A program made the position numbers and the translations under genes. Below are positions 53,661 through 64,000 of a stretch of DNA of 64,000 bases, one piece after another. Positions within the stretch are counted from its first letter, which is position 1. Every line of letters starts with the position of its first letter. Under the pieces are notes generated by a model. The model was not told the origin of the DNA, did not search any database, and was given only the letters and a program-made list of their open reading frames with translations. The DNA comes from Protula sp. h YS-2021 (lineage: Eukaryota > Annelida > Polychaeta > Sabellida > Serpulidae), in contig OX457028.1 in the NCBI GenBank assembly GCA_949752745.1, positions 4,129,952 through 4,193,951 on the forward strand. Direction: 5' to 3'.

Positions 53661-56600
53661 CACAGAAGTTGTAGCTTAATGGACGAGCTTAATTTTATAG
53701 CCACATAAAATAGCATTAAGCTTCAATTTCAAGAATTTATTTGTGAGTATTAGTGTAATTGATTACAGTAAGCTTTAAGATCAGATTTGAGATTAGCATC
53801 GAATAACGTGACAAAAATTAAATTGAAAACTCGAAACTACATTTTTACTTTATGATATACAGATATTCAAGAGTTTTGAGATAACAGCAGAACTAATCTC
53901 GCTAATACATAATCATTAGAGTTGGCTAAATGGAAAATTTGTGCTGTGTGGAAGCCCTTCCCATTTCTCAGGTGGCTTTATGCGTCTAAGTTTCATATAA
54001 AAAAACAAAACATGTCTTTGATATTAATCCGAGCGTAAATGCTTTAATTCTTTATCCACCCTTAATTGAAATTTGATCAACATTTACCTTCTAGTTTAAG
54101 CATTTACATTTACCTTCTAGTTTAAGCATTAAATGATTTTTTGTGTAAAAAAATATATGTAAACTATGCAGTACTTAAATAATCTTAATTTTATTTCATG
54201 ATTGTCAGTAAACATGTAGCAGAAAGATTAACGTATTGTCTGGATGATACGCCAATCAAAACACTCTTCCAATGTCGATAACGTCACGCCACGCTCTACT
54301 CAAAATGTGTCCTTGACATCGTCATAGCAACACAATATAACTACGAGACAGTAAGCATCGCAGAGGAGTGCAAACAATATGCCATTGATAAAAGTTATAT
54401 ATTTCAATGAAAGATAACAAAATAAAATAAACTCAAAATATCGCTAGGTGTGATCCATAAACCCCTTAATTACCTTTGCGTACTGTTCTCACCCGCCACA
54501 CTGACTCATGCTTATAGCGTAACAAGCCCTAGGAGGGTTATTCAGATCATTTCACCAGTTCCCGTTGGTTTTACCATTATAATTATGTGTAGTTTTTATT
54601 AAAACATTATCTGCATAATCTTAGCGGAAGTTCTTAATCAATTCCGTGACATCTGTGAGTAATAGGAAGACTAATACCTTCCGCCAGCAGCTTGAACTGG
54701 ATATCAGTCGTAAGTGGGTTCTACAATAAGCCCCAGGCTATGTTTATTTTTAATGACATATCTTCATTGCAGAGGTTTTACCATGACGTAAATTCCTAAC
54801 AAAAATATCAACCACAGTGTGGAATAATTCTTGATTTTTAATCGATGTAAAAACAAAAGCTGAGCCATGGAAATGTCAATAGCCACTTAAACAGTACTAG
54901 CTATAACTTCATGTCTTATGTTAAATGCGGTATATTTTATGAGTATATTAGAACTTCAAAACCTAATGTTTAATGTAGTATATTTTGTATTATTCAGGCT
55001 AATGTCAAATGGAAACTCGGCACTTCAAACACAATGTCAAGAGTAGCATTTTTGTGGAAACTCAACAACTGCATATTATACAGTCATGCGACTGCTGTTG
55101 ACAATCAATTATATTGAAAAGTTTTTCTTATCATTCAAGGTATCTAAAAATTTTAAATACACTTTGTTTCTTAGTAGAGCAGTAGTGTTTCCCACAATGA
55201 AATTATATATACAGCGAAATGTTTTCGAACAAGATTTCTCATGACATGCAATATCAGCTATGTGATGTATATCTGATTGTTGTTAAATTATTGCTATTAT
55301 TATCGTTATTATTGTTATTGTTTATTTATTTATTTATTTATTTTCGATATTCCACGATATAGCTTATATGGTTTTTTTTAAAATACTTATATGCTTACTG
55401 TCGTAATGTTTTTCCTCGTGGTGTGTTTTCAGTGCAGCACTATGAATCACAATGTTGGCCAAGAGTGAGAAACATCTGTGTTTTATCCCGTGAATTATTT
55501 TTTTATTTTTCTCCATCGATCATCGTATTCATCTTTGCCTGTGTTAATCTGACCGTCTGTTTGAGATTTGGAATCAGACTGGGTGTGTTGGAAAAGCACA
55601 GAGATGGGCGGTGGCATAATAAGTTTTCTCGATGTCTGTTCCTCACCGGTCCACATAATCCCAGTGCCATTGGCTTGTCACGGCTGCTGCTTGTATCTGA
55701 ATTAACAGGGCATCATTGTTGCCTTTTAGATTTCTAACTGGACTCAATGGATTATGCCCACTTCTATCTCGGTGGGATTGTGTGGAAAACACGTTGCTCT
55801 GGCCATCTAGATAGAGGCATCAGAGTTTAAGGGAAGAGCCAAGTTGCTCTACCCACTTCCCCCCTCCCCCCAGAGTTAGCAAGTTTGAGAATACTCAAGT
55901 TTGTTATCCCTTGTAGTTCTTCCCACACGGCTATCCCCACATGGCTATCCCATCACTTAGGTGTTGTGCCTCCCACTAACCTTCGTAGGCGTCAGTAGGA
56001 CAGACGGGTGATATAAAGAGGGGTATATGTGGGCCACTGTAACTGAGTTTTGTTGCTCAGTTATACAACGCTGTGAATAGGGTGGGGCGCCCGACAGTGC
56101 TGTCAGAATCAAAGGCGCCAATCTCCAACCAACTTCCCCCACCCTCGACTTGCCAAGGCACTACTGGTTCCGGCTTCGGAGAGTAACCAAAAAGCTCGAA
56201 TCATGTCGGGAAAGAGTCGAAAGAGGACGCAACTTAATCGCTAAATGTCTTCAGAGTTCTGCTGCAGAACTCAACACTGAAGAGAGTTAGGTACTAAGAG
56301 TATCTGGCTCTGGTCTCAAAATCCGCAGAGTTTTGGTACATTTATGTAATTTTAATTGTTCTCACTACGAGATGCGTTGATGTGAACTAGAAAGGTTTAC
56401 TTTGTACGTGATTTGACGGCATTTGTGTAATTTGCTTTTTACTAGTCATAAATTTTTTAGTTGTTCTCAAGCATCAGTTAGTGTAGAAACTGTTCCGTTA
56501 ATAGAGATACTGTGAATTTTAGCCTCTTGAGTTAAATTATTAATCTTCCATAGTAAATATATGTAAATATCTATTTCATACATCTGTCTGTTCTTATGTA

Positions 56601-57102
56601 TGCTCTCCAAAGCAGGTTGGGCGTACCATTCGTGAGTAGTAGAAGGGTGGTAGCGGGCCACAGGGTTGCTGTTGTCAAAGTATACTCGTTTGCCATACAG
56701 GGTAGAGCCACTTGAGTTGGCCACACGGCGGGAGACATGTGACTAAGTTGCTACTTGGGTAACATGTTCTTCTTGAACTGGTTGTATCCAAACAGGTTTA
56801 CACTAGCGTTCTTTCTTTGTCTTGACTTTTACTGTATGTGTATATGAATATTGTGCATTGAGATTGTTATTTGCTAAAGACTCACTAAAACAGCAAAGGT
56901 ACTTTGGTGTCTTTTATTTACTCTCAACCAATACATATACTCAACAAATGTAAGAACGCAACTTTGAATCCTGCAAAATATGTTATGTGAGAAATAATTA
57001 AGTCTCAATATAATTACATATTTTAGTAGCTGAAATGTTTTTGAAAACAAAATCGACTTTGCATAAAAAACAGCATTATCACGCTTAATTAAACATATGC
57101 TC
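53661..57102. other. Single-copy spacer, no gene recognised
   Basis: Mostly AT-rich. A 29-bp duplication (TTTACCTTCTAGTTTAAGC) is near 54085-54135. A more GC-balanced patch at 55740-56290 has C-rich runs and no ORF with family features; it might be transposon debris. A 104-codon ORF at 55423-55737 and an 85-codon minus ORF at 56467-56724 are unrecognised. Confidence 0.35.
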
Positions 57103-57510
57103 TTAATATCGAGTGTGTCCTTCATGAGCGACCATTAATGCAATTAATCTGCGTAGCATGGATACATCAAATTCGGTATATTGTGAACCGGAATACGATT
57201 CATCTATTCTACAAGCGCTTGTCTAAGCTCTGGCAATGTCTCAGGTGGGATGTTGCACTCGCGTAGCTACAGCTTTTACAAGCATACCCTACTCATGTTC
57301 GAGTGGCGAAACATCCGGCCAAATAACGGGTTAGGGCAAGACCCAAACGTTTTGCGCTTGAAGATACTGCTCTGCATAGCTCTCGCGGAATGAGGACGTG
57401 CGTTGACCTGTTGGTGGAATTCGACCATTTAGATGCGCAAAATCTACCGCCGATGGCTCCATAACCTGTTCTAGATACCGTTCAGCATTAAGAATGCCGT
57501 TGACAAAGCG
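57103..57510 (-). pseudogene. Third Tc1/mariner-like transposase relic
   Basis: The minus strand shows VNGILNAERYLEQVMEPSAV, then NVWVLP and VIWPDVSPLEHE (the degraded SPDLNPIEH block), and ends MLRRLIALMVAHEGHTRY followed by a stop at 57103. Frameshifts and stops separate these pieces, and the N-terminal half is absent. Outside the duplicated unit and clearly more decayed than the copy 2 relic. Confidence 0.8.
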
Positions 57511-58821
57511 AAGAACACAAAACAATAACAACGAATTCAACAGACAACAGACAAATATTGCTTATACTCGTATATTGATATATCAAAGTACTCATTGTGT
57601 TTAAGTAAGAACATTTATTTTTTTATTTTTTTTTTTCTTTATTTTCTTGTTGCTACTTTTTTCGTCATGTCGTAACTGATCATGTCAGGTATGTTTGTAG
57701 AAACAAGCCCCTAGTTTTCTATTAATGTAGCATTTACTTTTTCCACTCGCAAGCCAGAAAACGATTTATGCAATTTCTCTTGTGAACCAATTACTTGTGC
57801 AATAGGGCAATAATTTCATGTTTCCAATTTGTCAAGCAATGATTTCTCCAGCTCTTTGAAGACCAATTAATGACAGAAAGAGCAGGTTTGCGTTTCAGCA
57901 CTGATAACATATGAAAGCGTGGCAGTTGTTTTTGTCATGGGTCATGTGATACAACATTTTGGGTAAAATTAGGAATGACAAGTTCTATAAAGATTGCAGG
58001 CATTCCCAGACGTGATTCGATTAACCCCAGTACATGACAATGTTTTCATAGTTCCAATCATGATTTATCCCTGTACAGGTAAATAGAATGAGTTAATGAT
58101 TTGATTTAATTTACTATTAATCAATTTACTATCAAGTAATTTACTATCAATGCTGCAAGAAATGATCAGTTATTGTAACTGAATACAACAAATAATCAGC
58201 TTATATAAAAAAGCAGCTCCTACGGACATTGAAATATTAAAAAAAATATATGCATTAGAATGTAATGGTGGGTTGAAATATGCATTTATATTAGAATGTA
58301 ATGATGCGTTGAAATATTTATGTTTCATCTATGGAACATGATTTTGATTTAAATTATAAATATTGTTTTGAATGCATGCAGTAATACTAGAAATAGAGTA
58401 TAAAAATATTTATTAGTATCAGTATGCACAATTTTTTATTTAATTATTCGTTTTGGTTCAGTTTCTGAAAAGTATTGATGACCAGATAACATACTGCGGA
58501 GATGTCTGGTCTTCTTTGTATTTATATAGATATATAGATATTTAAATATAGATATTTGCATAGACAGATAAACACATAGATACCAGTAACAGCGTAAAAC
58601 ATGTGTGGTGCCATTCATCAAGCACTTTCTAAGTTTAACCCTATATTTTCTGCTTGAAAAGTCCGGCATACTTCAGATGATTTATACCTTCAATAAGGAT
58701 TGTTATGTTGTCATTAATACATCACACAAATAATTCACTAAATGTCAGACGAAAGCATTACCCACTCCCGCTTACAAACTCAGTTAATATCCTTGGTATC
58801 AAACGCGAACTGTTGCTGGTG

Positions 58822-58822
<1 letters not shown>
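57511..58822. other. AT-rich spacer
   Basis: No supported gene. A short repeat of the TAGAATGTAATG/TTGAAATAT type lies near 58255-58320. Confidence 0.4.

Positions 58823-58917
<95 letters not shown>
58823..58917. repeat. (ATT)n microsatellite
   Basis: About 31 ATT units, giving meaningless Tyr, Ile or Asn homopolymer ORFs. Confidence 0.96.
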
Positions 58918-60540
58918 GGCTGTTATTATGGCTATGATTATTGTTGTTGTTATTAATATCAGCAATGGTGCTATTGTTGCTACTATTATATTTATTTATT
59001 TCTGTAATTAATTGTTGTAGTTTATTTAGTATAATGACAAGACACACATATTTTCTTTTTGTTGTGACAAAGAGATATTTTGATGCTTCAACAAATGGTA
59101 CTTATATGTACCGAGCCAGCAAGTAAGAAATATGAGAATTGCGGTAGTGGCCAACATAAACAGGATATCCCAAACATCATGTCAATCTGTCTAATTGCCA
59201 ATTATTTAGTTTGGGGGTTGGATAAAGATGATGGAGCCGGAAAAAGAGATCAAAAGTTTCGTGATACACAGGCCACTTGATTGAGGAACGAATGGGAACG
59301 TCATCATCTGTGCGTATACAAGATCGCAAGGCATGTAGTAAAGGTCCTCGTGTTCGGACAGGAATTTCATAAAGGGATTTCATGAGGGAATTTCATGCAG
59401 AGATTTCCTGTAGGGATTTCATACAAGGATTTCATTCCAAAATCACTGTATTTTAAATAAATTCCTAAATGCACGGCTGGCATTACTAATAAGCTTGAAT
59501 TTCAGCATCAAGATACAAATCCTGTATTTTGCACTTTACGTAAGCATCTTTAGCCTAAATACAAAGTGAGAACATAAGAAAAAAAGTAACTGGGTCTCTT
59601 TTAATGTGTCACGGGGCTGCCCATTAGAAGCTTTAAAATAGCTTATATTAGCATCTATCACTTATTTATTTATTTTTTTTTCGATATTTTTTTCCTCGAT
59701 GTCAAGGCCAAATTCAAACATTTTCCTGGATTTCACTAGACCCTAGCATTCTTCTTATATGTGTGCTACGCCTCCATAAAACAAGCCTTTATGGGAGAGT
59801 CTAGAAACAACAAAATGCAAGACAAATTAAAACACATACACACACAAACCATAGAATAATTAATTACTCAATAACGATTGAGATCTATTATTTTATGCAG
59901 GAAATATATCACTCAGTTTGATTAACTACTTCAGAAAACTGAAAAACTAATCCCATTATCTTCAGATAAAACTGAAAATATGGGAACTTTCACTGGTAGC
60001 TTGGATCCGGCAATTTGCAATTCCTTAGCCTGCTTCACGGCTGCCAACATAAAACGCCCCTTATCAGTTGCTCTATTAAAGACAGAGGTGGTTCAAGAGT
60101 TACAACCCCACTTCCTTCCCGCTACCCTAAATACAATTGTTTTTACACAAAATAAAAGTTTGACTTTGGTTGCTTTTGTAAGGTTCACCTCTTGCAATGA
60201 ACCCCCTCTCCTCCCTCTCCTTAACCCGCTCCCCCCCTCCTCCTTATGGACAAAAACTAGTATCCACTATTGACATATGGGGTATATTAGACTTAATGCA
60301 TGCCGGCATGCAACGAATGCCTCATTTAGGATACACACCACTAGCTATAAAACAGTTCTTTTTGTGTTTCTTGAGAACACAATGCCATCGCTTCTGGGCA
60401 CGTGTAATTCAATATCCTGCACACATCACTTCAAATTCCTTGTTTCTTTATATAAATGTCATGCTATAAAATCTACACATAAATGGCAAGTACAAAAGTA
60501 GGCAACATGCAAAGTATAGCTGAAGAAAGAATGAGAGGGG
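58918..60540. other. Spacer, no gene recognised
   Basis: Contains the 14-bp array listed separately at 59359. ORFs at 59980-60273 and 60197-60469 overlap in different frames and have no family features. Confidence 0.35.
59359..59438. repeat. 13-15-bp tandem repeat
   Basis: Six imperfect units of GGGATTTCATGAG type in a row. Confidence 0.85.
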
Positions 60541-60726
60541 ATGCATTTACTAGCACATGTGCCACCATGTCTGTTCAAAAACATGCAGCTGGAGGGTAAT
60601 TTTTAGCCCGACTATGTTCATTAAGGAGACCTACTTTTTGGTCTCCCTAAATTTTTGGTCTCCCTAGTGCTGTTGTCTTAGCACAAATGGTACCCGTCTT
60701 GCTGGAATTACACTTATATTATATAT
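60540..60726. repeat. Dispersed repeat with GGAGACC hairpin, member 2, plus flanking tandem-family fragment
   Basis: 60622-60726 matches 43796-43900: AAGGAGACCTACTTTTTGGT, a run to TCTTGCTGGAATTACAC, then an AT-rich tail. The preceding 80 bases (GTGCCACCATGTCTG, GGAGGGTAATTTT) resemble blocks of the large tandem repeat of the duplicated copies (for example near 42897 and 45475). Confidence 0.75.
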
Positions 60727-62018
60727 ATTATATATAATATATATTATACATATTACATATATTATATATATTATATATGTTATATATAGAGATAGAAACA
60801 TATGTGATCTCAAACTGTATGGACCTATTATCCTTCCATACGCACAATAAAAAATTGGTGGTGCAGAATCTTGTTTGAGAAATATGCCTCAAAAGTATCA
60901 ACCAAAACCTGTATTTTGAACAACGTACATTAGACAAAAAACTCTTTCTTCGGTCATAGGCCGTAAATTTGTTGCCGCTGTTTTATTTTCGGTCATGACA
61001 TTCTGTTTCTGTGGTAGAAACTTTCTTGGTTAGTTTGAAAAGAAAGAAGATTAATTAAGTCAGATATTTGAATAGAACTAAGACTTTTTATTTGTTTTAT
61101 TTCTGTTGTCAGGAAGCATAAAATAATTGCTTTCCATATAGATTGACAAAACCTTGCTTTCAGTGAAAGGAGCTCTAGAGATAAAGCTAACCCGTGCACA
61201 TGTATTTAAAGTTTTGCGTGAGGAGAGGTGATTCACCTTTCGGAAGCAATTAGGGATGGATAGTACTGTGACATAATTTAGAGACATAAATCATACTGTT
61301 TTTGAAAAAAAAATTGCTCTGAGATTACAGAGAAGACTGATCCGAAACTAACCCGTGGCAGACTGTTACCCTAAAAGCCCCTGGCGGCAGTCTGTAACAC
61401 GGGTAACACGAGCCTGACAGACCAGTGCGAACGGTGCGCAAGGTTAAGGGATCTTTCTCAATCATTCGATAAGCTAGTGTGATTTTATTTTTGTTTCATT
61501 ATTATTGGTATAAGTACATTCTATTGTATTTTTCCCTTCTCTGCAATAATTTCTATCAAGTTATCACTTTTAGCAATTAGCAATTGCCTATCTAGCGGGC
61601 GCATCTGCCAGGCAAAATTAATATTTTTATTGTATGCGTAGTGCTATTTTTGAATAGCACTGATTACTGATTGAAAATCTATCTCCGTTTACGTGAAATT
61701 TGCACTAACAATGCAGAGCAAATGTTTTCTTAGTTAATTAAGTAGAAATGTTATGTTTTATCTGGAAAGGTGTGAAATTCTCAACAAAAATGTTTCTTAC
61801 AAATTTGACGTGTTTTAAAGAAAAATCACACCAAAATCTGCTTGAAATATATAAAGAGATCAATAATTTATTTAGAAAAAGGTCGTCGAAAATGTAAGGT
61901 TACGATTTTTTTATTGCGACTCATTCTGTTGATACTTTCATTAGAGTATAATAAGAAAATAATAAGATACAATCAAGTACTAAGCACAACATAAGCAATA
62001 AGCTATATCTGCAAATAT
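60727..62018. other. AT-rich spacer
   Basis: No gene seen. An AT-rich imperfect palindrome (TATATAATATATATTATA type) is at 60717-60790. Confidence 0.4.
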
Positions 62019-62718
62019 GAAGGCCTCGTATGGATATAACGGTCTCGTGTCGATATAAAGGCCTTGTGTCGATATTAAGGCCTCCTGTCTATATCTAGGC
62101 CTCGTGTCGATATTAAAGCCTCGTGCAGATATCAAGGTGTCCTGTCCATATCAAGACCTCTTATCGATATCGAGGTACCGTGTCGATGCCAAAGCCTCAT
62201 TTGATATCAAGGCATCGTGTCCATGTTAAGGCCTTGCGTCGATATCAAAACCTCGTGCTGATATCAAGATCTGATGTCGATATCAAGGCCTTGTGTCAAC
62301 ATTGAGGCCTTGTATCGAGGCTTCGTGTCAATATCAAAGCCTCAAGATGATGCCAAGGCCTCATGTCGATATCAAAGATTCCTGACAAAATCAAGGTCTC
62401 GTATCGATATCAAGACGTTGCGTCGATATCGAGCTCTCGAGTCGATATCAAGGACACATGTCGATATCAAAGCCTCGTGTGGATATCAAGGCTTCGTGTC
62501 GATATCAAGGCTTCTTTTGATATAAAAGCCTCATGTCGATATCACGTTTTCGGGGCGATATCAAGGTCTCGTGTCGATATCGAGGCCTCGTGTCGGTATC
62601 AAAGATTCCTGTCGATATCAAAGATTCATGTCGATATCAAACATTCATGTCGATATCAAAGATTTACGTCAATATCAAGGCCTCGTGTATCAAGGCTTCG
62701 TGTCGATATCAAGGCCCC
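62019..62718. repeat. 19-bp GATATC minisatellite (about 37 units)
   Basis: Head-to-tail units of AAGGCCTCGTGTCGATATC type, each with the palindrome GATATC. Units are 17-20 bp with mostly 19 bp, so the frame rotates and three units give a 19-residue pseudo-repeat in overlapping ORFs. Confidence 0.93.
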
Positions 62719-63460
62719 AATAAACAGCAGTCTCTTTCTTTAACTACGCATTTTTTCCATATTTTAGCGAGGGCTCCTGAAAATTTCATCCCCCTCCCCT
62801 CCAATCGCGAATAAAATTGAATGTGGAGTTTCTTCCTAATTAATATCTTTAGCTCTTGAAAAGTGAAACTGAAAGCACTCTCCAGTTAACACTCAAGAAC
62901 AACTTCTAAAATTACAAGCAGCTTTGCATAAGTAATAGATAGCCAGACTACAAAAATCAAACATGCATAGCAATGCCTAAATTTGCAAAGAAAAAAAGAA
63001 GAAATTTAATGAAGCAAAAATTATGCAAATAAAGACACATACTTGATACATTGACCTGCTTTGTTTTAAACAAACTAGAATACAACCATTTGCAGTGAGA
63101 TATCAAAATAATAATTAACGTCAATTTGTCTCTAATGCTATCCTGCTGAATTTCCTAGAATTGACATAGTTACAATGAGATATCAAATTGATAATTAACG
63201 TCAATTTGTCTCGATTGCTATCCTGTTGATTTTCCTGGAACTTAGATAGTTACTGCTAATTTACTTCATTTATTCTTGGCAAAAAGAACTGTTAATTTGC
63301 AAGATTTCACAAGTCATAAGAAAGAAAGCCAAAGAAAAGCAAAGAGTGTTTAAATAGAAAATACTACAATGACTGCCTTTTATCAGCTCATACCTGTTCA
63401 AAACGCTGAAAGGAGTGGCGCTTACGAGTAGTTGATAAATGGGGGTTCTGGGCCATCCCA
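62719..63460. other. Spacer with an 82-bp duplication
   Basis: Two copies of a block with TGAGATATCAAA, TAATTAACGTCAATTTGTCT and GCTATCCTG lie at about 63096-63175 and 63176-63250. No gene recognised. Confidence 0.6.
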
Positions 63461-64000
63461 GTGGGAAAATTTTGTGATTTTTGCATATTTGGACATTTCA
63501 GACGATTCTCAGCAACTTTGTTTTTTTACCCCCCCCCCCCCCCCTCGTAGGAAAATTTGTGATTTTTGCACATTTAGACATTTTAGACGATTCTGAGCAA
63601 CTTCGGTTTTTTTACTCCCCCACCCAGAAAAAGACATATTAGAACCGAGTGTGACATCTCCCTACGAAATTGGGAACTTGGAAATCAAACTTGGAGATCT
63701 TACCTGCTGGGTCATTTGCTCGCCGATGAAGACGAAGTAATTCGTTCTGACTCCACAGAAAATTTCGATTCTTAAGTGATTCAGTCAGCCTTAAAATGCA
63801 GGTTAAAGAACGACATCATAAATTACAACTTTGTGAGGAATGTCAAAATTTTCTTTGTTCTTTTCACTTTAAGCTACGTCTTTTCTTTCTTAGAGGTTTC
63901 TTTAGGGAAAAAGAATTGTGACTGCGGGGAGGGGAGTAAAAAAACCAAAGTTGTTTAAAATCGTCTGAAACGTCTAAATATACAAAAATCACAAAATTTT
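63461..64000. mobile_element. Inverted-repeat element (MITE or foldback-like), right end cut by the window
   Basis: The left arm reads GGGAAAATTTTGTGATTTTT, then TTTCAGACGATTCTCAGCAA and TTTTTTTAC (63463-63529). A second, tandem copy of the arm is at 63550-63619. The reverse complement of the arm closes the window (63931-64000: GGGGAGTAAAAAAACC to ATCACAAAATTTT). The interior of about 300 bases has no transposase. A run of about 16 C separates the two left arms. Confidence 0.8.

Noticed and set aside
55740..56290. GC-balanced patch as an RNA gene or SINE
   Set aside because: No tRNA-like A and B boxes, poly-A tail or second copy could be seen in the window.
58705..59047. Poly-Tyr, poly-Ile and poly-Asn ORFs
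   Set aside because: All are readings of an ATT microsatellite.

Overview
The window looks like animal nuclear DNA. It is AT-rich and intron-rich, with canonical GT/AG splice sites, long dinucleotide microsatellites, many minisatellites and Tc1/mariner transposase relics. The two recognisable gene types are a RING/B-box/coiled-coil/NHL TRIM protein and a membrane NIT-domain guanylate-cyclase-like protein. Together with the repeat style they suggest a marine invertebrate, most likely a lophotrochozoan such as a mollusc or annelid. That placement is inference; nothing in the sequence fixes the species.

The dominant structure is a direct tandem segmental duplication. Copy 1 runs from position 1 (already inside the unit) to about 23621; copy 2 runs from 25120 to about 50657. 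The left-edge offset is 25119 bp and the right-edge offset about 27035 bp, so the copies differ by net indels. Most of these lie in tandem arrays, a transposon relic and microsatellites. Each copy carries, on the + strand: (1) a three-exon TRIM gene (262-2974; 25381-28093); (2) a 6.7-5.9 kb spacer holding a CT tract, a 42-bp minisatellite, a GTGTATAGCGG-type minisatellite and an AT tract; (3) a fifteen-exon gene for a 721-residue two-pass membrane protein (9747-18247; 33963-42494); (4) a tandem array with a unit of about 1.8-2.3 kb; (5) a minus-strand Tc1-like relic; (6) a polypyrimidine-rich repeat.

The fifteen-exon gene is the most interesting content. I built it exon by exon, and all phases close in both copies. 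The product is a short cytoplasmic N-terminus, TM1, a NIT-like extracellular sensor region, TM2, a short linker helix and a class III cyclase domain. By eye alignment that domain keeps its fold landmarks and the first metal-binding Asp, but has lost the second metal Asp, the guanine-recognition Glu and Cys, and the transition-state Asn; the Arg is Lys. It is therefore probably a pseudocyclase or an obligate regulatory partner in nitrate/nitrite/NO-cGMP signalling. Repeats have also remodelled its splice sites: a roughly 50-bp minisatellite multiplies the exon 10 donor, a duplication in copy 2 makes a decoy exon 4 acceptor, and a 33-bp repeat multiplies the stop codon.

Downstream of 50657 the sequence is single copy. 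I found no convincing gene there, only short arrays, a third Tc1 relic (57103-57510), a dispersed repeat shared with copy 2, and an inverted-repeat (MITE or foldback-like) element cut by the window end. Coordinates are hand-derived and may be off by one or two bases at repeat edges.
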